From positions 32,803,648-32,867,647 of the forward strand of contig OY986436.1 in NCBI GenBank assembly GCA_963920525.1: 64,000 bases of DNA. The letters are read 5' to 3'. Origin of the DNA: Dichetophora obliterata. Its lineage: Eukaryota; Arthropoda; Insecta; Diptera; Sciomyzidae. This document shows, piece after piece, positions 10,560 to 23,392 of this stretch (position 1 is the stretch's first letter; each line of letters opens with the position of its first letter). The translations under genes were made by a program, and so were the position numbers. Under the pieces are notes generated by a model. That model was not told where the DNA came from. It searched no databases and saw only the letters and a program-made list of their open reading frames with translations.

Positions 10560-11340
10560 ATCAAATGTTGTCGTACACTTTTTCGATATTAATTTTAGAA
10601 TAGGGGCAATGTAGCTTATATCATTCGAAAGGTACTGCACCCTTTATGTGCAGAATCATTTTAGATTTTAAATTTATGATCTCTGACCCGAAATATTAAC
10701 GTTGAAAGTTTTTATTATTTATAGTAAGGAATGTCGGGGCTAGGAAGAGGTAGAATGGTGAATGAAGAATCAAATGAAAGATCTGGCTGCACAGTATGAT
10801 TACATTTTAGAATGGTAACCTTCGACCTGAAATATGAGCGTAAGAAAAGAATTTATTTAATAAAAGCTAAACTGTAAAAGATGGAAGAATATAATGTAAG
10901 AGGGAGTTTTAGACTTTGATAAAGTGTGCAAAAAATACTTTCTACAAACGGATACCCTACAATAAGCATTGTTTATACAACAAGAGTGAATATATATTGT
11001 GATGGTGAAATTTCTTACAAATAGTTAAGTCTGAAAAATTTCCGTTATTTTGATATACAAATTATAGCGATATCTCGAAAACTTTAGATGTTCTAAGTAC
11101 AACTTATTTTTGTATGAAAAGTCGTTGGTTAAGGAATATAACGGTATACTTTCTTGGTAATATTTTCCACGATAGTATGTTAAAAAATGACATTTAAATT
11201 ATTTACATATCCCGAAAAATTTATATCTTCTCAGTACAACGTATTTCCTTGAAGCAAGGCCATCGCCTCCGAATGAGAAAAAATATTGAAATTTCAAGTT
11301 TTGACTTTGCAAGCAAATATCTCAGCTATTTCTTAATCGA
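10560..11340. repeat. Unit 1 of a 1.29-kb direct duplication
   Basis: Unit 1 (10560-11340) and unit 2 (11848-12640) share a long colinear match. Shared words include ATGTTGTCGTACACTTTTT, ATATCATTCGAAAGGTACTG, GTAAGGAAT..GGGCTAGGAAG and TTTTTGTATGAAAAGTCG. The offset is about 1286-1340 bp, so small indels have accumulated. No coding frame was recognised in either. Confidence 0.75.
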
Positions 11341-11847
11341 TTTTCAACAAATTTTCTTTGTCTGAAAGATCAATTAAATTACTTTGGGGAAATGAAAAAA
11401 TACTAATCGTTATTTCATCAATTCAATGTTTTATATTGTTTTAAAAAAACATCTAAAATATTTAGGTTTTGCTCAAAAAAAATTAGACAAACTTTTTTTT
11501 TGTAATTTTTTTTTTTTTTTTCTTATTACATTTTATTTTTTCACATTCTTTCATATGACATATCATTTATTTGTAAAAATTGCCTCATTTTGACACATAA
11601 TTCAATAAACAGTTTCTTACATCGAAATTCATGAGCTACTCTCAATGATTTTTTTGATGAAAATTTAATTTTTCAAAATATTGTTTTTACAGTTTTTACA
11701 AAGTTCTACAGCTCAAGAAATAATTTCTGTGAAAAAAATTTCAAATATTTCAAGCCACTCCAAAGTCTTTTGTGTATACAAATCTATGTTTTAAGTAATT
11801 TCCTTAGCTACATATACATATATAGTATTATCTTATAAATTAATACG

Positions 11848-12640
11848 CAAACATTTAATGTTGTCGTACACTTTTTTGATATCTAGTTTAGAATTAGGGC
11901 AATAAAACGTATATCATTCGAAAGGTACTGCACCATAGATCTGCCGAACCATGTTAGATTTTAAATTTATGAACCCTGACCCGAAATATTAAATTCTAAT
12001 GTTTATATTCATTTTAGTAAGGAATCTCAGGGCTAGGAAGTGGTAGAATAGTGATTGAGGTATCAGATAAAAGGTATGGCTCCACAGTATAATTGCATTG
12101 ATGGTTAGTGACCTACGACCTGAAATATGAGTGCAAAAAGGAATTTATTAAATAAAAGCTAAACAATAAGAGATAGAAAAACATGTTGTAAAAGAAAATT
12201 TTAGACATTGATAAGATGTGCAAAAAATATCTGAGACATTTTTTGCCATCTCTTGCGTATAGCCTACAATAAAAATTTTTTATGTTACAAGTGTGAATAT
12301 ATATTTTAATGGTGAAATTTCTTACAAATAGTAAATTTTAAAAATATCCGTTATTTTGACAAATAATTGTGATTTCTGGAAAATTATAGCTGAATTCAGT
12401 ACAATGTATTTTTGTATGAAAAGTCGATGGTTCAGAAATTCTAAAAAAATTCTCTTTATTTCGACATCAAAGTTATGGCGAGATCTTGAAATGTTTTTAC
12501 AGATATTTTTAAAAAAATTTAGACTATATTTATAATAAAATAATTGCGATAATTTGAAACTTAAGATTTTTTTAGTACAGCATATTTTATTTTAAAAAGG
12601 TCGTGCCTCAGAACTAGAAAAAATGATTGAAATTTCAGAA
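11848..12640. repeat. Unit 2 of a 1.29-kb direct duplication
   Basis: This is the partner of 10560-11340, in the same orientation. Divergence looks like 20-25 percent by eye, so the duplication or the two insertions are old. The spacer 11340-11848 is AT-rich with long T-runs and no recognised content. Confidence 0.75.
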
Positions 12641-12965
12641 GGTTGGTCGAATTTCAGCCACAGGCGATACTAGTTTACTTAAATGCCTGTCCAAAATTAT
12701 GTGTTCGTCAGATTTATTTGAAATTCATCATTAAATAAGCTTAAAAGTTTAAGTTAAAAGAAAATTTAAAAATATATTGATGGAACATATCATCACGCAC
12801 AGTTTAATCGAGACTTTCTTGATTTTTTTCGTATTAACTCCAAGAGTTATCTGATTTTCATTATAAAGTAATTAAGGTATGCGCACAACATTCGTCCTTA
12901 CTATGAGTAAATGCCTATTTAAATCAACCAATTAGGTTAGACGCAACAGTCGCTCAGGTAACTTA

Positions 12966-13548
12966 GGGCCGTTTTCTCAATGTCCGGTTAGCAAAGTTCT
13001 TAACCGTGAGTTAGCTAACCGTACGATAACTAAAAAAACAGTTTCGTTTTCACCAAGTGTCGGTTAAGTAACTGTCGGTTAAGTCATTAATTGTGAATTT
13101 TTTCAATTGTGAATACGCTAAACTGCATATCAACTGTTTACGCATGTTTGTTATTTTATTTTTGGAGTGAAAGTTGTAAATATCTAACAAAGGTTTATTA
13201 ATAAATAATTTAAAAACGCAACATAGTGCCGAACTTCATTGCATATGAATAAAGTGCATTACTCTTCCACGTAATCACTCCTATGCGCATATGTCCTTTT
13301 TCTATTTTGGATCGAATTCAAGCTAGAAAAAACTAAATCCTCGAAATTCTATCCATTTTTAATTATAAAATATATAATAATTTCTTACACTACACAGCTG
13401 TTCTTCCGATAAGCAACTAACCGGAACCTCAACTTGCCGTTAACTTAACCGGCACTTAAGACCTAACCGAACATTGAGAAAATGCTTTTTTGCTAACCGC
13501 CAGTTAAAGTTTCGAATAGTGCTTAACCGGACATTGAGAAAACGGCCG
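12966..13548. mobile_element. PIF/Harbinger-like MITE
   Basis: A 25-bp inverted repeat ((G/C)GGCCGTTTTCTCAATGTC and following bases) with one mismatch bounds 583 bp. It is flanked by TTA at 12963-12965 and 13549-13551. A 3-bp TTA duplication and GGGCC-type ends are typical of PIF/Harbinger elements. The subterminal parts are dense in CCGGTTA/TTAACCGG words. No coding capacity is seen. Confidence 0.82.
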
Positions 13549-13794
13549 TTAATCTTTTAATGAAAATGTCAATTATCTAAAAAACGGCTAGGTCGATTTT
13601 CAAAGAGTAAAGATTTTTAGAATGAGCGAGCCAAAATTAATTAAAAAAATTATTAAATCTGTTAGTGCAAAACTGCTGTTTGCTTGTATTATTATTTAAA
13701 ATTTTTATTAAACATTTTGCCACTATAAATAAAATATTGCCATTATATTTCAAATTTTTTTAGCTTAAAAACCGAAAATCTAATGCTTTGGAGA

Positions 13795-13850
13795 CATATC
13801 GTAAGGTCTCAACGTCCTTATCTTCTGTCGGAGCGTGCTTAGTTTAAAGA
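13795..13850 (-). pseudogene. Scrap of LINE endonuclease
   Basis: On the minus strand, the bases that include GCACGCTCCGACAGAAGATA read like the HAPTEDKDV segment of the AP-endonuclease of the LINE at 18768-20890, where 20836-20885 carries HSPTEDKDDKTRENFYEP. Only about 50 bp is recognisable. Confidence 0.4.
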
Positions 13851-14294
13851 ATATAACCTTGACTTATATTAAAGAATATAACCCTGATGTTTATTTTTGT
13901 AATCATTTCTTATCATTAAAGTTGACAAAGTAAAGCGAGGAAGCTATTTAAGAAAAAATATAAAAGATTAACAAACTGTGATAAATTAACACTAAGAAAT
14001 ATTTATGCAAAGTACATTTTACAATTACTTTCTATAACACATATCAAAACAAAAAAACCAAAAAAAAACCAGGTGCGTCGTGGGATACATGAGATAAGCA
14101 AAGCTGTTTTTAAAAGATCATTTTGTAAGATTTGTATCAGCTTTTTAAAATGCTATTCAGTTGAATTTTACAATCATATCAAAATTGTCTTGATACCAAA
14201 TTCTTTTATTACATTGTTTGTACAACAAAAATATTTGCTTTGAAGGTGTCAATATTGGTTTGTGGTTATGTCAATACTGAAAACGTATTCAATT

Positions 14295-14332
14295 GTACTC
14301 TACTTACTTACTTGCTTAGTTGGCGCTACAAC
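14295..14332 (-). pseudogene. Probable 3' tail of the LINE, separated from its body
   Basis: The words CTTACTTACTTGC and TTGGCGCTACAACC are typical of the 3' end of the LINE type found at 18768-20890. They stop exactly where a CAGTGTTGCC terminus begins (14333), and LINE sequence resumes after 18767. I infer that the LINE was split by an insertion. Confidence 0.45.
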
Positions 14333-14689
14333 CAGTGTTGCCAGGTGCCTTTCACCATTTACCCCTAGATTGGATTTCAAATCCCCTAAAAAAAATTTTT
14401 CCATAAACATACAAAAATTGCATATGGGGCAACTGAAAAGTAGTGCAACTTCAATGCAAGCCTATGTATTTAAAGGGCTGAGCTGTTGGACGTCTTTCAC
14501 AAGGACAGAAAGCTGCTTCATAGTTATCAATTTTCCAATGTAAAATTGCCAATAAAATTAAGTCTTACTTTTGAAAGGAGGCTCCGACCCCCACTTTTTG
14601 ATATATATTTGGGCATATATTTTTTTCCTATACTTTTTTTTTCTAAAAAATCAAAGAACCAAGGCATGCGTCTCATACAAACAACAACT

Positions 14690-14890
14690 TAACCTTGGCA
14701 AGTATTTCCAGCCCTCAGTTGATCCTGTCCTTAAATTCAACATTTTCCACAATTTAGTTGCGGATTTTTTGTTTCAATAATTCTTAAATATAGTAGAAAA
14801 AAAAAGAGAAAAGAACCATGTCTGAACCCGGATTTGAACCGGGGACCTCTGATTTGATAGCAGGGAACGAAATAAACTCTAACGTTTCGT
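14690..14890 (-). mobile_element. tRNA-derived SINE, family 1, copy 1
   Basis: Read on the minus strand, it contains a tRNA-like T-arm (CCGGTTCAAATCCGG, a perfect 4- to 5-bp stem with B-box) preceded by ATCAGAGGTC. A body follows with CATGGTTCTTTT, AAATTGTGGAAAATGTTG and AGGGCTGGAAATACTTGCC. The same order of words occurs at 49890-50110 on the plus strand. A tRNA-like head joined to a shared unrelated body is the definition of a SINE. The 5' acceptor half of the tRNA part is degenerate. Confidence 0.72.
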
Positions 14891-17572
14891 TCGTTAAGGT
14901 AGTAAAGCGTGTAGCATTCATTACCAAGGTCATTATTCGGTTGCGTTCAAGTTTGCATACTTGAACATAAACATCATTGTTCCGTAGTATAAGCTACAGT
15001 AAATAACCTCATGAGAAGCGTTGTTTGAGAGACTGAGAAAGCAGAGAGAAAAACATTTTATCTTTGTTCAAGCACATGCTGCGTATCAAGGGCGCATTCA
15101 GTTTTGTAGGTAGCATACATTTGCAGGGCGCTCTTGTTTTAGTATGAATAATCAAAGCATTTCTTTAGCTATTCAGTTTATTTATTTTTATACTGTTTCT
15201 AGCGCCCATAAAAAGGCGTGTAAGGTTTAGAAAACGATATTTTTTATTATTGATCAGCATCACTAGCTGGGCCGATTTAGCCGTTTCCGTCTGTTTGTCT
15301 GTCTGTCGACACGACTCTTTTTTTAACACAGCTGCTAAGAAAATCTCAGTTTTTTTAATTAGTGCGTGTTATCACTTTATAGCTGGAGAATTCAGAAAAT
15401 AAAATATTAACTTTTCTTTGTTGCATGTAAGTAAGTTAACTTATATAATTTTTTTATAGAATTTAAGACTACTGTTTAATGTTTATGGAATTGTGTTTCA
15501 ATTGTACATGATAGGGTCATGAAATCACGCATTCTTTTGAACAGCCATATATGGCTTCTGACGGAAATGAAACTACTTTTTTGAAGAAAGTTTTGTTTGT
15601 GTATTTAGTTGCTCCATTTTAAAAAAACTCAGAAAAAAGTTCAACTTTGAAATAAAAAACACAGGTATTTGTTTTAAAATCTAAAATTTCGTTAGTTTTA
15701 AGGGAATTTTTTCTTTAAACAATATTCATTTATTGCATCTATTTCGCATTTATTTGAAAAAATTAAGAATTTGGATTCAAAAGTAAAATTTTATTTGTTT
15801 TCTTTTTTATATTGATTTTAAAAATGAATGACACACTCAGACTAAAATCAAAGAAATTTATTTTTTCAAATTTTTTTTTGCAAATGGAAATTATTCTTTC
15901 AGAAAGAAAGAAATTTTCTTTAAAGGAATAAACTATTTCTTTGTTTTGAAATTTATTTCTTTATTTTAAAGAAAAGTTTCCATTTAAAACAAAAAAATAT
16001 TTGCGCTTAAACAAATAAAATGTTTTTTAATATTGAGTAAATGTTATTTGATTTTAGTATGCTTCTTTTCTCAGTTTATAAATTCATCAAAAAATTTTTA
16101 GCTGGATCATAAACCGTGTAGTAGTGGGTTAAGATTCTATCTTAAAATAAAGATGAAGTTCGAAAATTAGCGTTTCGGGTAGAAACAACGCCTAACTCCC
16201 ATACAAAATCACTTTATAAAAATATCTCTTAAAAAGTCTCAAAATTTATTTAAATGACTTGAAATTTTTACATACATATGTTTCAATAATTAAAACTGAC
16301 CATATTCATCACTATTTTTGTAATGTAAAACAATCTTTATAAAAAGTACTTAGGTTTTTATAATTAATATTAGAACAGAGAACATCTAAATGGTTTAAAG
16401 TTATCTGACTGACACTTCAAAGTCTCTTAAGTCCTTTCAATGGCTAGGCTAAGCCGAAATAGTATTTTTAAGGTTAATACTCCTATCATAACGGTCCTAA
16501 AAAGATGAAAAACATACCTTTGATTTTTACCTGCACTACTTACTCTTAAATTTATTATCATTTTAAAATCATTTTAAAATTTAAAAAATCCTCCTAATTT
16601 TATTATCATTTTATTGTCATAAAATGTAAAAAAAAGCATTAATTTGATTTCTGTACAGTTGGTTTTTCTTACAAAATAGGACAAAAACAAAATCAAACTG
16701 ACTTTAATGTCAAATATCTCTCCAAATTTATTCTTGTCATGTTGGTACATTGTTTTTTATAGAACCAAATTAATTAAAAAAAAAACCGTTGCAAAAATAA
16801 TATTAAAAATTACTTTCTGTAGTGTCCAATATATTGGACAAATTCACTGAAAGAGTTTATATATACTTAAGCGCTCGGCCCTTCCTGTTCAGCAAGATCC
16901 GAGTGCGGCCACTTGTGAATTTTACTATATTAGTGTGAAGTAACACAAATAAGATGATTGCTGAACTTTCATGGAATTACACCGTACAGTGGTTCCATCC
17001 CGTATTCATGTAGGAATAAAATAGAAGGATTCGTCATTGACCAATAAAATTATGCGTGTGAGTTATAATTAGAAAACAAACAAAGCCGCCCCAAACCGCG
17101 CTTTCTTTCCATGTAACACAAAAACTATGAACGCTACATACTTTTGTTGTAGATATAGTAAAACAGCTCTTTAAAAAAAGTATACGAATTTATTTATTCT
17201 TTTTTTCGTTTAAGATAGGTTCGCAGCCAATTATTTTAAATGTTAATATTAACTTTAAGTTTGTAAGCAAATTACAATTTCAATTCATAAGGAATTAAAT
17301 TTTTTAATTTAAGCTATATCAAAACAACTCTGTCAAAAATAATATTAGCATTTATTTACCCTTTTGGTTTCTTTTAAGCAGGTTCACAGCCAATTGTTTT
17401 AATTTTAATATCACCTTAAAGGCTTAAGGATTATAACAAAATTGTAACAAAAATTATCACGAGAAAACTATTTAATTCCGCGTTCACACCACTGTGCAAC
17501 TCTTCCTGATTCTCAATGCTATGAATAGAGAATAATGATGCAATAAAACAAAAACAATTCGACAGTATTAGC

Positions 17573-18122
17573 GTCAGTGTTGCCGTTTGTATCCGATAGA
17601 ATCCATTCTTATGGATTCTTAACTTATACAGAAAAACATATCTACTTTTTTAAGCCTTAATGCTAAGTTTGATTCTTTTTTCGAAGAAATTTTATAAATT
17701 GATATAAATTTTTATATATGTGACGTACATATATTCTTCACTTAAATTATAATATTTTGTACATTAGAAAAATCGTCAACCATTTTAAGAAACAGATTTT
17801 AAAAAAATTAAGAGATGTTTTTAATTTTAATTCTGAGAGTGAAAAATGTTTGAAATTCTTCTAACGTAATTTTTAAAAAAAACATATTATCTGCTAGTGT
17901 GGTAGGTGGTTGCAGTGAGTACATATTAGAATTTTTTTATGCATTTATTATTTTTTTCACGGCAAATTTAATATTTAAAAAACCCGTGTCTGTATATAAA
18001 TATTAAGATTCATCTGACGATGAGGGAATTTTTGCACAAATAGATTTAAGATTTGGTTGAAAATTCATTTTTTACATAATATATATAGTTTTATGCATAT
18101 GAAAAAGTGTTGGCAACACTGA
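17573..18122. mobile_element. Possible hAT-like MITE
   Basis: CAGTGTTGCCGTTTG at 17573 faces TTGGCAACACTG ending at 18122. The flanking 8-mers do not match, so this pairing is tentative. The two open frames at 18065-18374 overlap the right end and show no family resemblance. Confidence 0.3.
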
Positions 18123-18767
18123 TTCTGAGACACAAAATGAGAGAGAATAGCCTTCGTAAAAAATGTCGTATGCCGAATGTGTTGAGTAGAGAGTATGCAA
18201 ACATAATAATAATGTAGTGTATGCCATGCTGTCGAACGATACAGAATAATAACATTTATGTTTGTCTCCACTCACATATACACAACTGAATGGAAATTCA
18301 TGCCATGCGAGGCACATTAAAATATCGTTCGGTTTATTTTCGTTCACTGGTTGATAGTCTAGCGCATTCTTCACTACAGCGCACTTTAGACTACAAAGGC
18401 CGACTTGCCTGGTTTTTAGTTTTTACACGGAATCAATCAATTGGAAGTAAAGCGCGAAGAAAGTTTGAAGTGAAGTGGAAAATGATTGGTATTTAATTTT
18501 AAGTGCTGTCAATTCAGCTGTTTTTATAAATTTTGACTGAAATACCCAAGAAGTCAAATATCTTATTTTCTTAAATATTTACAGTATTTTAAGGAAAAGC
18601 AAAAAACTTTATTTCCAAAAGTTTATTTTTTAAATACCTCTACAAAACCCCTAAAAAACATTAAATCTCCCTAAAATAACCCCTTAAGATTCATTGCCAC
18701 TAAAACCCCTTAGCACAGTTAAGAAACCTCTAAATTAAGGGGGGAAATCCCCTAACCAGGCAACACT

Positions 18768-20890
18768 AAGAGAGTCTAAGAGTGTGTGCCAGTCATTTCT
18801 TTCTCTTCGCTTGCTGGCGCCAGTTGAATATTTCAAGCCTTATCAGGCTGTCCTCTACTTGGTCGTTCTAACGAAGATGCAGTCGTTCTCTTCTGCGTCG
18901 ACCGCCGCTGGGTACCGAATCAAATATTGTCTTCACTGGAGTATATTCTTTCATAGTCGCTGAACATGACTGAGCGACTGAAGCCGCTCGATTTTAATGC
19001 GTCATGTCGATGTCGCCGTACAGCACGTACAGTTCATCATTCCACAGTTCTCGATACTCGTCATTGACGCAGATTGGTCCGTAGATCTTACGAAGGATCT
19101 GTCTCTCGAAGCCTCTTAAAGTCTTTTTTTTTTAACTGCTGCACGTCCAGGTTTGTGATGCATAAAAAACGGTCATGATGAGCGATTTAAAGAGCGTGAT
19201 TGGCGTTCTTCAAGAGAGAGCTCTGCTTTTTAATATCCTGCTGAGCCCAAAGCAACACCTGTTGGCAAGAGTTATCTTTCGTTTTATCTCAATATCGTTG
19301 GCTTTGTTAGTGCTAGATCCCAGATAGACAAAGTCTTTTAAAACCGCAAAGGAGGTATTGTACACTGTAACATGGGTTCCAAGACGCTGTGACACTTTGT
19401 TTGTTGACACCATGTATTTTGTATTATTTGCATTCACTGTCCGACCTATTGAACTTGACTGTCTTTCTAATTTTAAGAATGCTGCATTACTTCGCGCTTA
19501 TTATGGCCAAGGATATCGACACCATCAGCAAACGCAAGCAACATAACATATTGTAGAATATTGTGCCGCTACGCCTCAGATCAGCAGCTCGGATGATCTT
19601 CTCCATCATTAGGTTGAAGGTTGAGAGGTCCTTCCCGATTTTAGCTGCTCTGCTGGTGTTGCTCAGTGTCATCCTGCAAAGTCGTATTACTTTTGCAGGA
19701 ATACCAAATTAAGACATTGTGGAGTATGTGTGATTCATTATTGGGATGTCGAAGGCGGCTTTGTAGTCGACAAAAAAATGGTGGGTGTCGACTTGTTTTT
19801 CTTGGGTCTTTTCCACAATTTATTGTAATCTTTCACAAAAAATCTGTCAGAATTTCCTAATAGTCGGGCAGCGTAACATCGACGCTGTCATCCGTAAATG
19901 GGGTTTCCGGGATATTATCTCTATTGGTGAGATTGTTGTCAACGTCGCCATTTAGAAGCTTAGAGAAGTGTTTCCTCCATAAAATAAGTGTACTCTGGAT
20001 ATCTGTCAGTAGATTTTCATTTTCATCCTTGCAGAAAAAGGCCACGGTTTTATAACCATCGGCAAGGCGTCCTACCTTTTCGAAAAATTTTCGGGCTTCA
20101 TTTCTGTCAATCTTCTACTGCTCGAACTTTTCTGCCTCTCTTTTTCTTTCCGCACTTTTCTTCATTTCTCTTTGTATCGCTTCTTAGCAGCGTGCGTTAC
20201 AACCGACTGCAAAGTAGTATTGTAGGTGGAGTCTTACTATGCAGTGGCGTCGCAAAACTCCTGGTCGTAACACAAGTTTCGACGAGGATGCTGGTAGCCA
20301 GTCATCTCTTCAGCAGTCGTAAGCATGAAGTGGGAAATTAGTGTCAACTGCACTCATATATCATCGATCGAAGGAGTGCTTTCGAGTGCAGGAGTAAAAG
20401 TCGATTGGCGAAAGCTTTGACTATCTATTTCGATTGCAGCTTGTCGACGTCTTGCTTTCTCTGTGTAGGGTTGCGTGCATTTTTGACATGTACATATGTT
20501 GGCTGCAACAAAATAGTGATCCAAATCAATGTTTGCACCACGGATTGTGTGTACATCCAATAAACTGAGATAGTTTTTTCCGTCGATCAAATTGTGATCA
20601 ATTTGGTGTAGAGTATTTTGATCAGGGGACATCCAGGTGGCCTTATGAATATTAAGATGCTTGAATCTAGAGCTCCTTACGACCATATTTCGTGCTGCGG
20701 CGAAGTATATCAGCCTCATTCCATTATCGGAGGTGTAGTCATGGAGGCTAAACTAACGGTCTAAATATATTTTCTTTGCCCACCTTAGAGGTAAAGTAAC
20801 CAAGCACGGTTTTAACATCGTTACGGGGGCTCGTAGAAATTTTCTCTGGTCTTATCGTCTTTGTCTTCTGTCGGAGAATGCGCACATACA
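18768..20890 (-). pseudogene. Non-LTR retrotransposon with AP-endonuclease and reverse transcriptase, degenerate
   Basis: Read from high to low coordinates, the endonuclease comes first: HSPTEDKDDKTRENFYEP (20836-20885), RLIYFAAARNMVVRSSRF, HKATWMSPDQNTLHQIDH and DVHTIRGANIDLDHYFVAA (20354-20719), where QIDH and DHY are the conserved core. A connector follows (GFF-type FFCKDENENLLTDIQ, 19857-20045). Then come the reverse transcriptase pieces DLSTFNLMMEKIIRAADL (19487-19672), a mutated active-site box LAFADGVDILG near 19510-19550 in another frame, and FVYLGSSTNKANDIEIKRK (19210-19437). Frames shift repeatedly and the catalytic YADD box is lost, so it is dead. The clade cannot be named with confidence from memory. 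Confidence 0.85.
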
Positions 20891-21222
20891 CCCAAAAAAT
20901 ACATCGTAATATGTACTAAATAATTATTAAATTCTACAAAACTTATTGTGCTTTTTAGCCAACGAACGACTTCGTAAATAATGCATGTGGCCGTTTGTAC
21001 ATTGTTCCCAGAAATATTTTTATATTTAACAAACATGTTCGTTTCACGTATCAAACATATTATTAAATAATACAAATGCCTTTTTACAATGCAATAATGT
21101 ATTTGTTTCATATTTACGAATCCGTTTGCACATTTTACGAACGTATTCGTAATATTAACAAATTTTCTTTAAAACTTGACATTTTTTTTTTTGACAATCA
21201 AGCAAAATGCTCTTTGCGTGTA
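20887..21222. mobile_element. Possible small MITE at the 5' side of the LINE fragment
   Basis: ATACACCCAAAAAATAC faces GCTCTTTGCGTGTA, an imperfect inverted pair resembling the TACACGG ends seen elsewhere. The interior is rich in CGTTTGTAC/TTACGAA words. LINE endonuclease sequence stops where this begins. Boundaries uncertain. Between 21540 and 22670 I see nothing recognisable. Confidence 0.3.
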
Positions 21223-22673
21223 AAAATATGGAAATTGACAGAAAGGATGCATAAAATATGTATTTATGCTAAAATATGCTAAAGATATTTAATAAGTTTA
21301 AGTAATTAAATATGTAAAATTACATGATTTGCATCTTTTATATACAAAAAATGCGTGTGAAAGCACAGGAAAAAATTTTTGGTTTTTCTCATACCAATTT
21401 CATATTTTTCAGTAAGGCAAATTTAATTAACAAATAAGTATTATACTAACAAACGACGTTTGTATATTTCTCAAATTTATATATTGTAGATTTTTACAAA
21501 CGCGCGTTACATTTTCAATGCTGGTACTGTCCATTCTCTCTTTTTTGCTTTTCTGTTATACATAAGGTTTAAGGCATGCTGATTTGTTATTGCTCTTTTT
21601 ATTTCAAGCGAATTTGGAACTATGTCTCAAAACATAAAACATTGAAAATGCGAACCATAAATACTAATATTTTTTTTCCTAAGAATTACACATTTTTAAT
21701 TAACTTTTTTTGCAAATTGAGAGAATGAACTCCCTCAATTTGAGTGTCACAAAATATAATTTCTTTCAGTGTAAGCAAATTATTGCTAATTCCGAATAAG
21801 ATTGTGATTGCAATGCCTATCATAACTTTAATTTGTTTCGACTTATTCGATTGACTACATTTTAATAAATGTGGTACAAATCCAAATTTATGTTTTAAAA
21901 GTGTTGAAGGTTTGATGATATATCACTTAATATAATAATAAAAAGACAACAAATTATGAATATGTATTTATTATAAGAAGAAGAAGCAAAAAGCAACAAT
22001 ATTTAATTATATTTATATAAGAATTGAATATAAAGACAATTTTAAAAAAAATAACAGTAGAGTCCAATTTAATAGCAGTTGATACAGTTTTCAGAATATT
22101 TGCAATATCAACTTTTGTTAAATCCTTGTTAAAAAAATGTAGATAGCATTGCTGACAGAATTGTATATTGACTTCACGTTAAAAGAGCTGTAATGATATA
22201 AATAATTTTTTTAATTAAGTTGAATAGTAGGTATTTATATTATAGTTTTATAAAAAAAAAGTTGAATTTCTATTGTGCTATAATTTAGAAAGTTAATAAA
22301 ATTAATTGGACTTAATCGAATGGTCTACCTGCGATGACTGATTTTCTGAGCAATTATTTTTTCTAAGTTAAATTTAATTTTTACAAAATACTTGCTTCAA
22401 AAGTTTGTATAAGAGCCTTTATAAATATTTTAAGACCGCAATATGAGTACTTTAACTCTCTACTCAATTTAACAATAACATCTGGTATCTACAAAAATAT
22501 TCCCTTTTTAAATACTGTTGTTGTAATCAGGTCTTGAAAGGAAAGTATTTTTGTTGGACCCGATTTACGAAAATTAATGAAAGATAAAAATTGCGATGTA
22601 AAACTGATTCCTATAGAATTGGCGTTAAAGGATGTTTGGATATATTGTAAATAATATCGATACTCTAATATGT

Positions 22674-23385
22674 AAAGGCCCCAATCTAATTTTTTTTTAA
22701 ATAGCATTTTAATGGATAAATATAAATTTTTCCCATCAGCATACACTACAAAAATTTTTTTGCCATGCGACCACTAGAAGTGATATTTTTATTTAGTGTT
22801 TAATAGCCCTATCATAGCTCTTAAATGATTTAGAATCAAAAATGCAGTAATCCACTTGACATAGAATTTGAGTATACAAAATTATTTTGTAAAATTTGTC
22901 AAATATTATTAGATTTTTAAAGCTGTTATTGGATCGTTTTGATAGTTATAAAAAGAGTGCGATATGTTGGAACAAGGATATACTTTTGAAAAACAGAACT
23001 TCAGAGGTAATGCGGATGCTCCCAAACGATATTTTAAAGAAGATAAATATTGTATCATTCTTTTTCTTTCTTAAATTGCATTTTTCTAGTTACTTCTTAC
23101 TATTTACTATTTTACCTAAAATATTAATTAAATACACTCCGGCTGTATTCAACATTAAAAAAAGCCCTAACATCATCTGATTTTTTTTCGACATCAGTGT
23201 GGCAAATACCTATTGAAATAATATGTCTATTGAAATTTAAATAAAAAAATTATTGCTACAGAATTAGGTTTGTCCTGATATTTTTATTAACATTGCGTGC
23301 CAAGAATAATCAAAACTTATATATTCTTAGTTTTATAACGTTTTTTGTCTCTCCTGCAAAATTTAAAAAATGTTAATTGGGGCCT
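22674..23385. mobile_element. TIR element with AAAGGCCCCAAT ends
   Basis: AAAGGCCCCAATCTAATTTT at 22674 faces an inverted copy ending at about 23385 (the reverse complement reads AAAGGCCCCAATTAACATTT). The element is about 710 bp, AT-rich, and shows no recognised coding content. The frames at 22489-22746 and 22896-23180 overlap it and are not supported. The superfamily is undetermined because no clear target duplication is visible. Confidence 0.5.
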
Positions 23386-23392
23386 TTAAAAT

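Larger units (their letters stand above)
14333..18767. mobile_element. hAT-like insertion (4.4 kb) interrupting a LINE
   Basis: CAGTGTTGCCAGG at 14333 faces CCAGGCAACACT ending at 18767, a hAT-like terminal inverted repeat. LINE sequence lies on both sides. The 8 bases flanking each end do not match (GCTACAAC versus AAGAGAGT), which weakens the single-element interpretation. Both ends also have CCCCTAAA words, but these run in the same direction rather than inverted. The interior has a SINE at 14690-14890 and another pair of CAGTGTTGCC ends (17573 and 18122). No transposase frame was found. The stretch 15000-17570 shows only AT-rich sequence and a TCTGTTTGTCTGTCTGTC run near 15290. Confidence 0.4.

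Noticed and set aside
19988..20341. Plus-strand frame of 117 codons
   Set aside because: It is antisense to LINE coding sequence.
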